A DNA stretch of 39,961 nt, from positions 1 to 39,961 of the forward strand of contig CANARN010000017.1 of NCBI GenBank assembly GCA_947364045.1. Direction: 5' to 3'. This document shows positions 1-7,141 of the stretch, in pieces. The notes beneath the pieces are model-generated. The model was not told the origin of the DNA and made no database searches. It saw only the letters and a list, made by a program, of their open reading frames with translations. The stretch comes from an uncultured Clostridia bacterium. Its GTDB lineage: Bacteria; Bacillota; Clostridia; Oscillospirales; Acutalibacteraceae. Position 1 is the first letter of the stretch; each line of letters opens with the position of its first letter. The position numbers and the translations under genes are program-made.

Positions 1-1914
1 AAGTTTATAGCAATCTTGACTCCCGAAAGGCTATATTATTCTTTATTAAAGCAACCTGATATAAAATTCCACTATATTTTTATCGACGAAGCTCATAAAA
101 TATCTGATAAAGATAAGAGGAGTGTTACATATTATAAGATTTTAGAAATGCTCAAGGGAAATTCGAATTCTTGTATTTATTTCTCTTCGCCCGTAATTCC
201 AAATCCAGATGTTTATCTTGAGTTAACTGATTTTTACACACAATCAAATAACCAATCGTCAGGACAAGCCTTTAGTTTTTCGCCAGTTATACAAAATAAG
301 ATCTATTTGGATTTCAACACTAGAGAATATTCGATAATTAATAATTTGATAAAAAAATCCACTCTATGTGGTTCTTTTTATGATTATTTTTCAGATCGCA
401 TGAGTGCTCTAGTGTATTTGGGAGCAAATAAGTGTAATTTGATATATGTTTCATCGGCGAATAAAGCTATTGAATATGCTATTCAACTTAGCAGATTGTT
501 AGAAAAAAATAAAGAATCGATAGATCTTGCAAAAATTAATCTACGTTTAGAAACTGTAGCCAAGGAAATTGAGCAAAAGATTCACAAAGAGTATTATTTG
601 GCAAATCTTATTCGTAAAGGGGTAGCTTTTCATATTGGTGCGTTACCTGCGGAAATAAGAGCACAAATTGAGGAGCTTCTTAGGAATGGTGATATTAAAT
701 ACTGTTTTTGTACCAGTACTCTATTAGAAGGTGTGAATGTTCCAGTAGATAACCTTTTTATATTTGATAATAAAAAGGGAAGAGCTGCAATGTCTGTTAT
801 AGATGCTTTCAACTTGATTGGCAGAGCTGGAAGAGTAACACTAAATGAATATGGCAATGTCTTTATGATTATCGAGAATAGGCATACACAAGATTATTTT
901 AATAATGTTTTACTAAAACCATTGCCAAAACAAGATTTGCTACCATCAAAAGCATTGGAACATAAACACAAAAAATATATAGTTGATATATTATTGCAGG
1001 GAAAAACAAATCTATTAGAAGCAGGCGAAAAATATTCAGATCGGGGTTTTAGTGAGATCACATATGAGTATGCCACAAAATGCTTGAATATGCTTCTTTA
1101 TGACCTGTGTAATAAGAAGGATAGCTATATCGTCAGAGATTTTCGAAAAAGTGATGTACTTAATCCACAGGATATTATTGACATTAGAAATCAATTTCGA
1201 GATATTGTTCAAGCGGATGATGACATTAATGTGTCCGCTAAGCAAAAAGAATCGCTCTATAAGGCGGTAGCTTCTACTAATATTAATTATCCAAGCACTT
1301 TTAATTACCAAACCTGTCTTTCTTTCCTAAAATATTTATCCCAAGTATTTCAATGGTCTATTTATGAAAAAGATACTTTAGGAAGAGGAGAAAGATTGCG
1401 GTATTATACGGTTATATTAACTCAATGGATGGAAGGCAGGGGACTTCATGAAATAGTGCGTGGTGCGATTAATCATTATCAACAAACGGGTAGTAAATTG
1501 ATATCGTATGATCCTATATATCATCTTGAAGCGTATAATGGTTCTTTAAAACACAAGAATCAAATTATTAATGAGGCTATGAAAGACTTAGAACAAATAG
1601 TTAATTATAAGTTCTCTATGTATTTTTTGCGTTTTTCTGAAGCTATAATTAAAATACGAGGAGAACAAGCTTTACAAAATGATTGGTATGAATATGTAGA
1701 ATATGGAACGAGCAATAATTTAGTTATTCTATTGCAAAAATATGGATTTATGCGAGAACATGCTTTATTGTTGTTAAAACCGCCATTTGTACAATATATA
1801 AAAGAAAAAGATAAATATTTAGTAATTGATAAAAGGATTTTACATGTTGCCTCAGGAGATATGTTGGCCGCAATGGAAATAGTAAGAATTAATTACCCAG
1901 AGATATTTATTTAA
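1..1914 (+). CDS. SF2 DEAH-box helicase, C-terminal part (5' end outside window)
   Basis: The reading frame is open from base 1, so the gene begins upstream; the TTG at 16 is not a credible start because the residues before it (KFIAIL, then TPERL) read as helicase motif Ib. Motif II is seen as IDEAH at about residue 30. The second RecA-like domain shows STLLEGVNVPVDNLFI (motif V region) and the arginine-finger motif LIGRAGRV (motif VI). About 330 residues without a recognised motif follow, probably an all-helical accessory domain. This layout is that of Ski2/HamB-like nucleic-acid helicases found in phage-defence loci as well as in DNA repair. No strong terminator is seen directly behind the stop. 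Base composition is AT-rich. The helicase assignment is firm; the system is not, because the partner gene would lie outside the window. Confidence 0.85.
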   Translation, partial: KFIAILTPERLYYSLLKQPDIKFHYIFIDEAHKISDKDKRSVTYYKILEMLKGNSNSCIYFSSPVIPNPDVYLELTDFYTQSNNQSSGQAFSFSPVIQNKIYLDFNTREYSIINNLIKKSTLCGSFYDYFSDRMSALVYLGANKCNLIYVSSANKAIEYAIQLSRLLEKNKESIDLAKINLRLETVAKEIEQKIHKEYYLANLIRKGVAFHIGALPAEIRAQIEELLRNGDIKYCFCTSTLLEGVNVPVDNLFIFDNKKGRAAMSVIDAFNLIGRAGRVTLNEYGNVFMIIENRHTQDYFNNVLLKPLPKQDLLPSKALEHKHKKYIVDILLQGKTNLLEAGEKYSDRGFSEITYEYATKCLNMLLYDLCNKKDSYIVRDFRKSDVLNPQDIIDIRNQFRDIVQADDDINVSAKQKESLYKAVASTNINYPSTFNYQTCLSFLKYLSQVFQWSIYEKDTLGRGERLRYYTVILTQWMEGRGLHEIVRGAINHYQQTGSKLISYDPIYHLEAYNGSLKHKNQIINEAMKDLEQIVNYKFSMYFLRFSEAIIKIRGEQALQNDWYEYVEYGTSNNLVILLQKYGFMREHALLLLKPPFVQYIKEKDKYLVIDKRILHVASGDMLAAMEIVRINYPEIFI

Positions 1915-1999
1915 TTTTCTTTTGACTTTCGCAATTTTTTAAGATACTGACGTGTATTGTAACAAGGTGTAGATGTTGCATAGATAAGCATTGCTGAAT

Positions 2000-2027
2000 T
2001 TTACAGCAGTGAAAAGTGTGATATAAT
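2000..2027 (+). promoter_or_regulatory. Promoter of a short transcript (extended -10)
   Basis: The -35 box TTTACA (2000-2005) is separated by 16 bases from a perfect TATAAT (2022-2027), which is preceded by TG (2019-2020) as in extended -10 promoters. Transcription would start near 2034 and meet the hairpin terminator at 2104-2138, giving an RNA of about 100 nucleotides with no open reading frame of note. Confidence 0.65.
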
Positions 2028-2033
2028 GAGTGC

Positions 2034-2138
2034 TATGGATAGAGATGGATTGACGTGCTACTCGTAATGAGCACGCTGTCTACACTGAATATAAACGATT
2101 AAGACAGGGCTGGATTTCGATTCAGCCTTGTTCCTTTT
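2034..2138 (+). ncRNA. Candidate structured small RNA or attenuated leader
   Basis: The stretch lies between a good promoter and an intrinsic terminator. It contains a hairpin CGTGCT/AGCACG (2054-2059 with 2070-2075). It also contains CTGTCT (2076-2081), perfectly complementary to AGACAG (2102-2107). The latter overlaps the 5' arm of the terminator, so the two pairings compete, as in attenuators. It lies about 420 bases upstream of the excisionase-like gene. I do not recognise an RNA family. It could be a free small RNA, a countertranscript, or an attenuated leader for the element genes. Confidence 0.45.
2104..2138 (+). terminator. Intrinsic terminator of the short transcript
   Basis: An 11-pair stem (2104-2114 with 2121-2131, two G-U pairs) closes a six-base loop TTTCGA and is followed by the T-rich stretch TTCCTTTTT. 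Confidence 0.75.
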
Positions 2139-2232
2139 TGCTTTATATTATTTTCCTTTCATAAATTATATAAAAAATTTAAAGCACAAATAAAATATTA
2201 TTCCCTGAAATATCACTTTTTATTCAAAAACC

Positions 2233-2261
2233 TTGACAGAAATTTGAAATTAGGTTATACT
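2233..2261 (+). promoter_or_regulatory. Near-consensus promoter upstream of the excisionase-like gene
   Basis: TTGACA (2233-2238), a 17-base spacer and TATACT (2256-2261) form a near-perfect sigma-A promoter. The transcript would start near 2268 and carry an untranslated leader of about 290 bases before the gene at 2561. Confidence 0.8.
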
Positions 2262-2421
2262 GTCAACACAATTTAATATGTGCCTATCAAAATGCTGATT
2301 AAACAGCGAAATTTAATTAACATATTTTATTTACTTATTTATTTAAACGCAAAGACTTTATTTACATATTCAGGCATGGACTACTGAAAATAATCGAACA
2401 TTTTTGTCCGCTTTGTTTTTG

Positions 2422-2457
2422 TATCCGTATCTGAGTATGGGATAAGGTCTTTTTGTT
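2422..2457 (+). terminator. Leader hairpin with T-rich tail, probable attenuator
   Basis: TATCCGTAT (2422-2430) pairs with GTATGGGATA (2435-2444) with one bulged G around the loop CTGA. The tract AGGTCTTTTTG follows. It stands inside the leader of the excisionase-like gene, so readthrough is needed for expression. The rest of 1915-2560 is AT-rich and has no coding signal that I can support. Confidence 0.5.
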
Positions 2458-2560
2458 TTGTCAAAAAAATTTATACACTGGCAGAAAGAAAAGATTTAAT
2501 TTGCAGTAGAGTTACATACACGGCATAATGCTGTGAAAAAATTGCGGGAGGTGAAAAAAT

Positions 2561-2773
2561 ATGAAACAATCCGTTTACAAGTCTTATGACGAACTGCCGT
2601 TGTTTTTCAATGCAGAGTTGGTCAGCAAGGTGCTCGGGATATCGTCAACCACAGCCTATGAGTTGATACACCGAGATGATTTTCCGAGTATAAAAATCGG
2701 CAACCGTTTAATCGTACCCAAAGAAAAGTTTATTGAATGGACGAACAAGCAGTCGGAAAGGAGCAAGCGATAG
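2561..2773 (+). CDS. Excisionase-like helix-turn-helix protein
   Basis: This 70-residue protein has the layout of the MerR/AlpA-type winged HTH domains used as excisionases and regulators of Firmicute integrative elements. A sensor-like N-terminus leads to the HTH (VSKVLGISSTTAYELIHRDD, about residues 24-43), then the wing with the signature FPSIKIGNRLIVPKEKFIEW. The ribosome site GGGAGG lies eight bases before the ATG and is strong. It is the first gene of a cluster with a second HTH protein, relaxosome protein, relaxase and a distant tyrosine integrase, so it probably directs excision or controls the element. The long attenuated leader upstream suggests tight regulation. Family assignment is confident; the exact role is inferred from context. 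Confidence 0.8.
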   Translation: MKQSVYKSYDELPLFFNAELVSKVLGISSTTAYELIHRDDFPSIKIGNRLIVPKEKFIEWTNKQSERSKR

Positions 2774-2774
2774 A

Positions 2775-3170
2775 TTGAAATATCAACAATATTTGAAACG
2801 GGACGCTGTCAAAAACTATTTTCCTCTGCCGAATGAAATCTTCTGCTTAAATCTTTCCTACGGAGAGATAGCAGTCTATGCGTACTTGCTTTACCGTGAA
2901 AACCGAAAAACATTTCAGTGCCATCCAAGTTACAAAACTATCGGTCAATCGCTGAAAATGTCACGCAACACAGTGAGCAAATATGTAAAACTGCTTGAAC
3001 GAAAGCATTTAATTGTGACAGAGCCAACTATCATTTATACCAAGGACGGAATAAAACGTAATGGCAATCTGCTCTATACAATTCTGCCGATTGAACAAGC
3101 AGTAATGCATAATTATGCTCAACAGATAGAACGGGCGAAATTGTTACAAGCACAGTTCAAAGCAGGATAG
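2775..3170 (+). CDS. HTH-domain protein of a mobilizable element
   Basis: I prefer the TTG at 2775, which has AAGGAG (2758-2763) 11 bases upstream and starts two bases after the stop of the previous gene. An earlier in-frame TTG at 2733 would overlap that gene by 41 bases. The protein is about 131 residues. It carries the pattern typical of replication-initiator-like or GntR-like winged HTH proteins: FPLPNEIFCLNLSYGEIAVY, then a helix-turn-helix SYKTIGQSLKMSRNTVSKYV and a recognition wing. Genes of this kind often sit between excisionase and mobilization genes in gut Clostridia elements. It may regulate the operon or support replication of the excised circle; the sequence does not decide. Confidence 0.7.
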   Translation: MKYQQYLKRDAVKNYFPLPNEIFCLNLSYGEIAVYAYLLYRENRKTFQCHPSYKTIGQSLKMSRNTVSKYVKLLERKHLIVTEPTIIYTKDGIKRNGNLLYTILPIEQAVMHNYAQQIERAKLLQAQFKAG

Positions 3171-3300
3171 CATAATCTCCGCCAAAATCAGCGGATATTA
3201 TGGGAAAGCAGGTTAAAGTGAGGGGGCTATTTGTCCCTCGCAGTTCACAGCGGACGGCAGAGCCGACCGCATTTCGGAGAATATTACAAAAAATAAAACG
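3171..3300 (+). other. Candidate origin of transfer (oriT)
   Basis: The 143-base gap before the relaxosome gene holds three inverted repeats in series. They are CATAATCTCCGC/GCGGATATTATG (3171-3182 with 3191-3202, one mismatch), GAGGG/CCCTC (3220-3224 with 3235-3239), and a near-perfect hairpin GCGG-A-CGGC/GCCG-A-CCGC with loop AGA (3250-3270). Serial inverted repeats directly upstream of relaxosome and relaxase genes are typical of oriT. No nick-site consensus could be matched by eye. Confidence 0.45.
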
Positions 3301-3313
3301 GGGTCTATGAATT

Positions 3314-3718
3314 ATGGAAGATAAAAAACAAAAATATGCATACTGGCTGAGACCATCATTGGTAATGGAAATGGAAAGTATGTTAGACGAAGCAAATGCA
3401 ACGTCTAAAAGCGATTTTGTAACAGAGGCAATAAAATTCTATATCGGATATTTACGGCAGAAGAAATGCGTGGATTTCATATCTCCTATTCTTGCACAAA
3501 GCATCAAAAGTGAGATTGGCAGTGTGGAACAGAATATCTCAAAAATGCTTTTCAAACTGTCAGTTGAGCAATCTATCGTAAACAATCTGATTGCAAGTCA
3601 GAACGAAATTGATGAGCACACAATGGAAAGACTCAGAAATTCCTGCGCTGAAGAAGTTGCTAGGCTGGGCGGTGTTGTAACATTTGAGGATGCCTACGAA
3701 TGGCAGAACGGAGAATAA
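3314..3718 (+). CDS. Relaxosome accessory (MobC / ribbon-helix-helix-like) protein
   Basis: This is a 134-residue protein. Its N-terminal segment (YAYWLRPSLVMEMESMLDE, then SKSDFVTEAIKFYIGYL) resembles a ribbon-helix-helix fold: a short strand followed by two helices with the SKSDFV-type turn. The C-terminal half is helical. It stands between the candidate oriT and the relaxase and ends three bases before the relaxase ATG, which implies translational coupling. Proteins in this place usually bind oriT and help load the relaxase. The ribosome site is weak (GGGG about 12 bases upstream). Role is inferred from fold pattern and position. Confidence 0.65.
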   Translation: MEDKKQKYAYWLRPSLVMEMESMLDEANATSKSDFVTEAIKFYIGYLRQKKCVDFISPILAQSIKSEIGSVEQNISKMLFKLSVEQSIVNNLIASQNEIDEHTMERLRNSCAEEVARLGGVVTFEDAYEWQNGE

Positions 3719-3720
3719 CA

Positions 3721-5067
3721 ATGCCGAAGATAATATTTACAAGCAGATATATCAAAAATCCTGCAAGGGTTAATGCAGGAAAACTGATTAGATATATGGG
3801 AACACGGGAAGGTGTTGAAAAACTGCCCAACGGAATTGACAGCAAACCGCCTACGAAAAAGCAGAGAGAGCTTATCTGCGAATGTATAACCGCCGTTCCC
3901 GAGGCTCTTATTTATCCCGAACTGAAAACTTATCAGGAACAGGAAACAAGATATACAGCATCGGAATTTCTTGACGCATTTATTGAACGCAACTCCAACC
4001 GTATTGACGGTGTAAAAAAGTTAGTCAAATATTACGGCGAGCGACCGGGAGTTGAAAAACTCGGCAGACACGGTTTGTTTTCGCAGACAGATGATAAAAT
4101 TGATGTTGATAAGGTTGCAGACGAAGTGTCTAATCACGAAGGCATATTGTGGACGCATGTCATTAGCTTGAGGCGTGAAGATGCAGAACGTCTCGGATAC
4201 AACAAAGCAGATGCATGGAAAGAGCTTGTCTGCCGTAATGCTTTGCAAATAGCAGAGGCACACAAAATAGATCCATCTCAAATGCAGTGGTACGGCGCTT
4301 TTCATAACACGGCACATCATCCGCACATTCACCTGATGGTGTATTCCAAAGATATTAAACAAGGTTATCTTACAAACAAGGGAATTGAAGATATGCGAGC
4401 GATGTTTGCAAAAGATATCTTCCGCAATGAAATGTACCATGCATTCACCTTGGAAACACAGATGCGTGACGAGGTTCGGGCAGAAACGAAAAAGCGAATA
4501 GACAAACTGCTGAGAGGTGCGGAAACACCGACATTTGCATCGGAAAAAATTCAAAATCTGTATGTTAGACTGATCGATCAGCTTACAAATCACAAAGGCA
4601 AAAAAGTATACGGATATTTTCCAAAAAATATTAAGCAGACAGTTGACTCTATCGTTGCTGAGCTTGCAAAGGATGAACGGATATCAGAGCTATATTCTGA
4701 GTGGAACAAAGCGAACCGTGAAAAGCTGTCTGTTTATTACGATAAGAAAAGTCCTGATATTCCGTTGGAAGAAAACAAAGAATTCAGGGATATTAAAAAT
4801 GCGGTTATCCGTTCTGCAGTTCTTATAATGAAAGCCGAACAGCAGGGACAGCCGATATCGGTCAATTCTTCTGTCGGAAATCTTATTCTTCAGCTTGCCA
4901 AAGCGATAGCATCAAGCTGTCATAAACGCAGAGCAAAACTCAGTGCACAAATGGATTCCAAACTGAAATCTAAAATCGAACAGAAAAAGCAGGCACACGG
5001 CTTAAAAACCGACCGCAGTATTCCCGAATACAGCGACGATGAGCAAGACTTTACTCTGAGCATGTAA
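3721..5067 (+). CDS. HUH relaxase (MobP-type mobilization nuclease)
   Basis: The relaxase nicks one strand at oriT and pilots it during conjugation. I choose ATG 3721 (448 residues) because CGGAG lies six bases upstream; an in-frame ATG at 3700 would overlap the previous gene. The histidine triad is clear in HNTAHHPHIHLMVY (about residues 195-208). A candidate catalytic tyrosine stands near the N-terminus (SRYIKN or LIRYMGTREGVEKL). The RYMGTREGVE signature recalls the MobP2/MobP3 relaxase families of Firmicutes; I have not been able to confirm which. The C-terminal third is charged and helical. No type IV secretion or coupling-protein gene is present, so the element is probably mobilizable by a helper rather than self-transmissible. 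Confidence 0.88.
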   Translation: MPKIIFTSRYIKNPARVNAGKLIRYMGTREGVEKLPNGIDSKPPTKKQRELICECITAVPEALIYPELKTYQEQETRYTASEFLDAFIERNSNRIDGVKKLVKYYGERPGVEKLGRHGLFSQTDDKIDVDKVADEVSNHEGILWTHVISLRREDAERLGYNKADAWKELVCRNALQIAEAHKIDPSQMQWYGAFHNTAHHPHIHLMVYSKDIKQGYLTNKGIEDMRAMFAKDIFRNEMYHAFTLETQMRDEVRAETKKRIDKLLRGAETPTFASEKIQNLYVRLIDQLTNHKGKKVYGYFPKNIKQTVDSIVAELAKDERISELYSEWNKANREKLSVYYDKKSPDIPLEENKEFRDIKNAVIRSAVLIMKAEQQGQPISVNSSVGNLILQLAKAIASSCHKRRAKLSAQMDSKLKSKIEQKKQAHGLKTDRSIPEYSDDEQDFTLSM

Positions 5068-5095
5068 AAAAGCAGACCGATTGAGGTCTGCTTAA
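5067..5095 (-). terminator. Terminator of the MntA/HepT operon
   Basis: A nine-pair stem AAGCAGACC/GGTCTGCTT around GATTGA. Read on the minus strand it is followed by TTTTTT, so it ends transcripts coming from the toxin-antitoxin pair; its plus-strand side has no T run. It touches the end of the relaxase gene. Confidence 0.75.
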
Positions 5096-5101
5096 AGGAA
5101 A

Positions 5102-5491
5102 CTACATTGTTTGGGTAAAGTTTTGCGATGTGTCTTCTGCTTCTTCATTGGATAAAACTGTTTCACAAAACGCTTTTAATTCCAGGATATATTTGTGTGA
5201 AGTATTCCAAAGCGTTGGAACATCAATATGACCGTATTCATGAGCAACCATATTTCTCATACCTCGGATTGCTCGCCAAGGAATATTGGTGTGTCCGTCT
5301 TTGAAATCGTCGGACAGCCTTCCGGATAGCTCACCGATTTGCAGTAGGCAAAGGCAGATAGCGTTCCGATATATGAAATCAGAACTAAACTGATCGTATG
5401 AGTCATTAAATCTCTCGTGAGTGTCAGAAATTTGTGTGCAATAGTCAAGAACTTTTTCGATGATTGCAGTATCACGTTCATTAGCTTTCAT
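5102..5491 (-). CDS. hepT: HepT-like HEPN ribonuclease toxin (DUF86)
   Basis: This 129-residue all-helical protein carries the HEPN active site Rx4-6HxY in the form R79-NMVA-H84-E-Y86, preceded by the typical LQIGEL segment and IPWRAIRGMRN. In the MntA/HepT family the toxin cleaves RNA, and the partner nucleotidyltransferase silences it by adding AMP units to the tyrosine of this motif. The gene overlaps the 3' end of the nucleotidyltransferase gene by 11 bases, so the two are translationally coupled. Both catalytic residues and the tyrosine are intact, so the pair is probably functional. It is cargo between the relaxase and integrase, on the opposite strand. Confidence 0.88.
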   Translation of the reverse strand: MKANERDTAIIEKVLDYCTQISDTHERFNDSYDQFSSDFIYRNAICLCLLQIGELSGRLSDDFKDGHTNIPWRAIRGMRNMVAHEYGHIDVPTLWNTSHKYILELKAFCETVLSNEEAEDTSQNFTQTM

Positions 5492-5783
5492 ATATCAAAA
5501 TTTCCTCCTTTGCTATCCTGTCAAGAAATTTTTGGTCAAGGCTGCCGGTTGTTAATAAATCCAACTTTTTTTGAAATACATCTTCAAGGTCGCAATACAT
5601 CTGTCCCAGTGCAAAATAGTCGGTGGCGTTGCCATTGTCTATTCTAAAATCAAGATCACTCGTTGCGGTGGCATCTCCGCGAGCATAAGAACCAAACAGG
5701 AACACTCGTTCAATGCCGTGTTGAAGAGCGATAGGGAAAACAATCTTACGAATTTCATCAGTAGTGTATATTTTATTGTTCAC
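5481..5783 (-). CDS. mntA: MntA-like minimal nucleotidyltransferase antitoxin
   Basis: This 100-residue protein has the full nucleotidyltransferase signature GSx10DxD (G31-S32, then D43 and D45) and a third acidic residue in KKLDLLT (D75). It is the AMP-transferring antitoxin of HepT-type HEPN toxins. The start is GTG with AAGGAGG seven bases upstream. A promoter on the minus strand reads TTGAAT (5841-5836), 17 bases, TATACT (5818-5813). The antitoxin gene precedes the toxin gene, the usual order for this family. Assignment is confident from motif, size and partner. Confidence 0.9.
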   Translation of the reverse strand: MNNKIYTTDEIRKIVFPIALQHGIERVFLFGSYARGDATATSDLDFRIDNGNATDYFALGQMYCDLEDVFQKKLDLLTTGSLDQKFLDRIAKEEILIYES

Positions 5784-5812
5784 GAAAATACCTCCTTTAT
5801 TTTTCTAATAAC

Positions 5813-5841
5813 AGTATAGCATAAGAATATTTGAAATTCAA
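5813..5841 (-). promoter_or_regulatory. Promoter of mntA-hepT
   Basis: On the minus strand TTGAAT and TATACT are separated by 17 bases; transcription would start near 5806, about 23 bases before the GTG of the antitoxin. Confidence 0.65.
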
Positions 5842-5898
5842 GAATATTGATTTAGCGATATTTTCTTTGTAGAAATATTCATGTTAGGGAAGAGCAAT

Positions 5899-6945
5899 CT
5901 ATTTGAGTCTGAAATAGCAAGTGCTTTTACCGTTGCCTTCTCGCTTGAGTTCACCGCAGGCGACCATTTTGCGCAAAGCGCCTTCAATGGAACTGATGCT
6001 GAGCGAGGGACAAAACTCCCGTATATCTTGCTTGGTGAATCGCCCGATCTTATTCTGTGATGCAAGCCGTACGGTTTCAAGTGCGGACAGTTTTGTCTCT
6101 ACAAGGGCAAACCGCTCCTCAAAATCCTTGTATGCCGCAAGAACTGTTCCGAGAAAGTATTTAATAAAGGGAACAGCATCTTCAGCGCCTTCATGCCAAC
6201 CTGTTTGGGATTTGGCAAGTGCGTCATAGTAAAGGTCTTTGTTTTTTGCTATCTTGGCTTCGATGGAGATATACTTGCCGACATAAAATCCGTTTCTGTA
6301 CAGAAGCAGTGTTGTCAGCAGTCTGCTCATTCTGCCGTTTCCGTCATTGAAAGGATGGATGCACAGAAAGTCATGGATAAATACTGGAATGGCAATCAGC
6401 GGCTCTAATTCCATGTTACCAATCACTCGATTATACTCCTCGCAGATTTTGTCCAACGCTTCCGGTGTTTCATAAGGTGTGAGCGGTGTGAATAGTGTTT
6501 CCACATGACCGTCAGGATAGGTGGCGCTGATATAATTCTGTACGTTTTTCGTTCTGCCTGCCAACGGATTGTTCATATGGCTGTACAAAATTTTATGAAG
6601 CTGTAAAATATAGTTCTGCGTAATGGGGATAGCGTCAAAGCTTTCATGTATGATGTTTAGTACATCACGGTAACCTGCGATTTCCTGTTCATCTCTGTTT
6701 TTCGGTGCGGTTTTTTCTTCTACGAGTTGTTTGATACGGGTGCTTGTGGTAACAATGCCTTCAATGGCATTGGAAGCTTCTGTACTCTGTATCTTTGCAA
6801 TTTCCACAAGCTTTTCAAGCTCCTGCGGGCGTTGCTTTAAATACTGCTCCTGCTTGCCCGCTTCCTTGTATATGGCGGCAATCAAACTTAAGATCTCTGA
6901 ATCCCACTTTTGATCTTTGATTGCAGAATAATTAAATGTTCTCAT
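5899..6945 (-). CDS. fic: Fic-domain AMP transferase with C-terminal winged helix
   Basis: This 348-residue protein carries the complete Fic motif HPFNDGNGRMSR (197-208). It also carries the class II N-terminal inhibitory helix motif TEASNAIEG (55-63), whose glutamate blocks ATP in the resting state. The last 60 residues (IGRFTKQDIREF, then SSIEGALRKMVACGELKREG) look like a winged helix, as in many stand-alone Fic proteins of gut bacteria. The enzyme moves AMP from ATP to hydroxyl groups of a protein target; the target cannot be told from sequence. GGAGG lies eight bases before the ATG. Its own promoter and several TTAAGGG repeats lie directly upstream. All catalytic residues are present. It is cargo of the mobilizable element, next to another AMP-transferring module. 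Confidence 0.92.
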   Translation of the reverse strand: MRTFNYSAIKDQKWDSEILSLIAAIYKEAGKQEQYLKQRPQELEKLVEIAKIQSTEASNAIEGIVTTSTRIKQLVEEKTAPKNRDEQEIAGYRDVLNIIHESFDAIPITQNYILQLHKILYSHMNNPLAGRTKNVQNYISATYPDGHVETLFTPLTPYETPEALDKICEEYNRVIGNMELEPLIAIPVFIHDFLCIHPFNDGNGRMSRLLTTLLLYRNGFYVGKYISIEAKIAKNKDLYYDALAKSQTGWHEGAEDAVPFIKYFLGTVLAAYKDFEERFALVETKLSALETVRLASQNKIGRFTKQDIREFCPSLSISSIEGALRKMVACGELKREGNGKSTCYFRLK

Positions 6946-6966
6946 TTCCTTATCCTCCGTGTATTT

Positions 6967-7046
6967 ACCTTAAATATTAACACAATTTAAGGGAACAGTC
7001 AAGACATTAAGGGTAAATTCCCTTGATATTATATCGGAAATAAGGG
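6967..7046. repeat. TTAAGGG operator-like repeats around the Fic promoter
   Basis: TTAAGGG occurs at 6987-6993 and 7007-7013, exactly 20 bases apart. TAAGGG is seen at 7041-7046, and inverted copies at 6967-6973 (ACCTTAA) and 7020-7026 (CCCTTGA). The pair at 7007-7026 forms a palindrome. The -35 box of the Fic promoter lies between two copies, so a bound protein would repress it. Confidence 0.6.
6974..7002 (-). promoter_or_regulatory. Promoter of the Fic gene
   Basis: On the minus strand TTGACT (7002-6997) and TAATAT (6979-6974) are 17 bases apart, a near-consensus promoter about 30 bases before the start codon. It lies inside a cluster of TTAAGGG-type repeats. Confidence 0.75.
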
Positions 7047-7141
7047 AAATTATTATGTGAATTCTTTGATAAACTTTTTATTTTCACTGGATATATGAAG
7101 CTGCTTATGGTATTGTATGGTGCTTGAGAGGAAGTGATTTT

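Noticed and set aside
4021-4593. 190-codon open frame on the minus strand
   Set aside because: It lies wholly inside the relaxase gene in antisense, has no ribosome site and a low-complexity, Cys/Phe-rich product.
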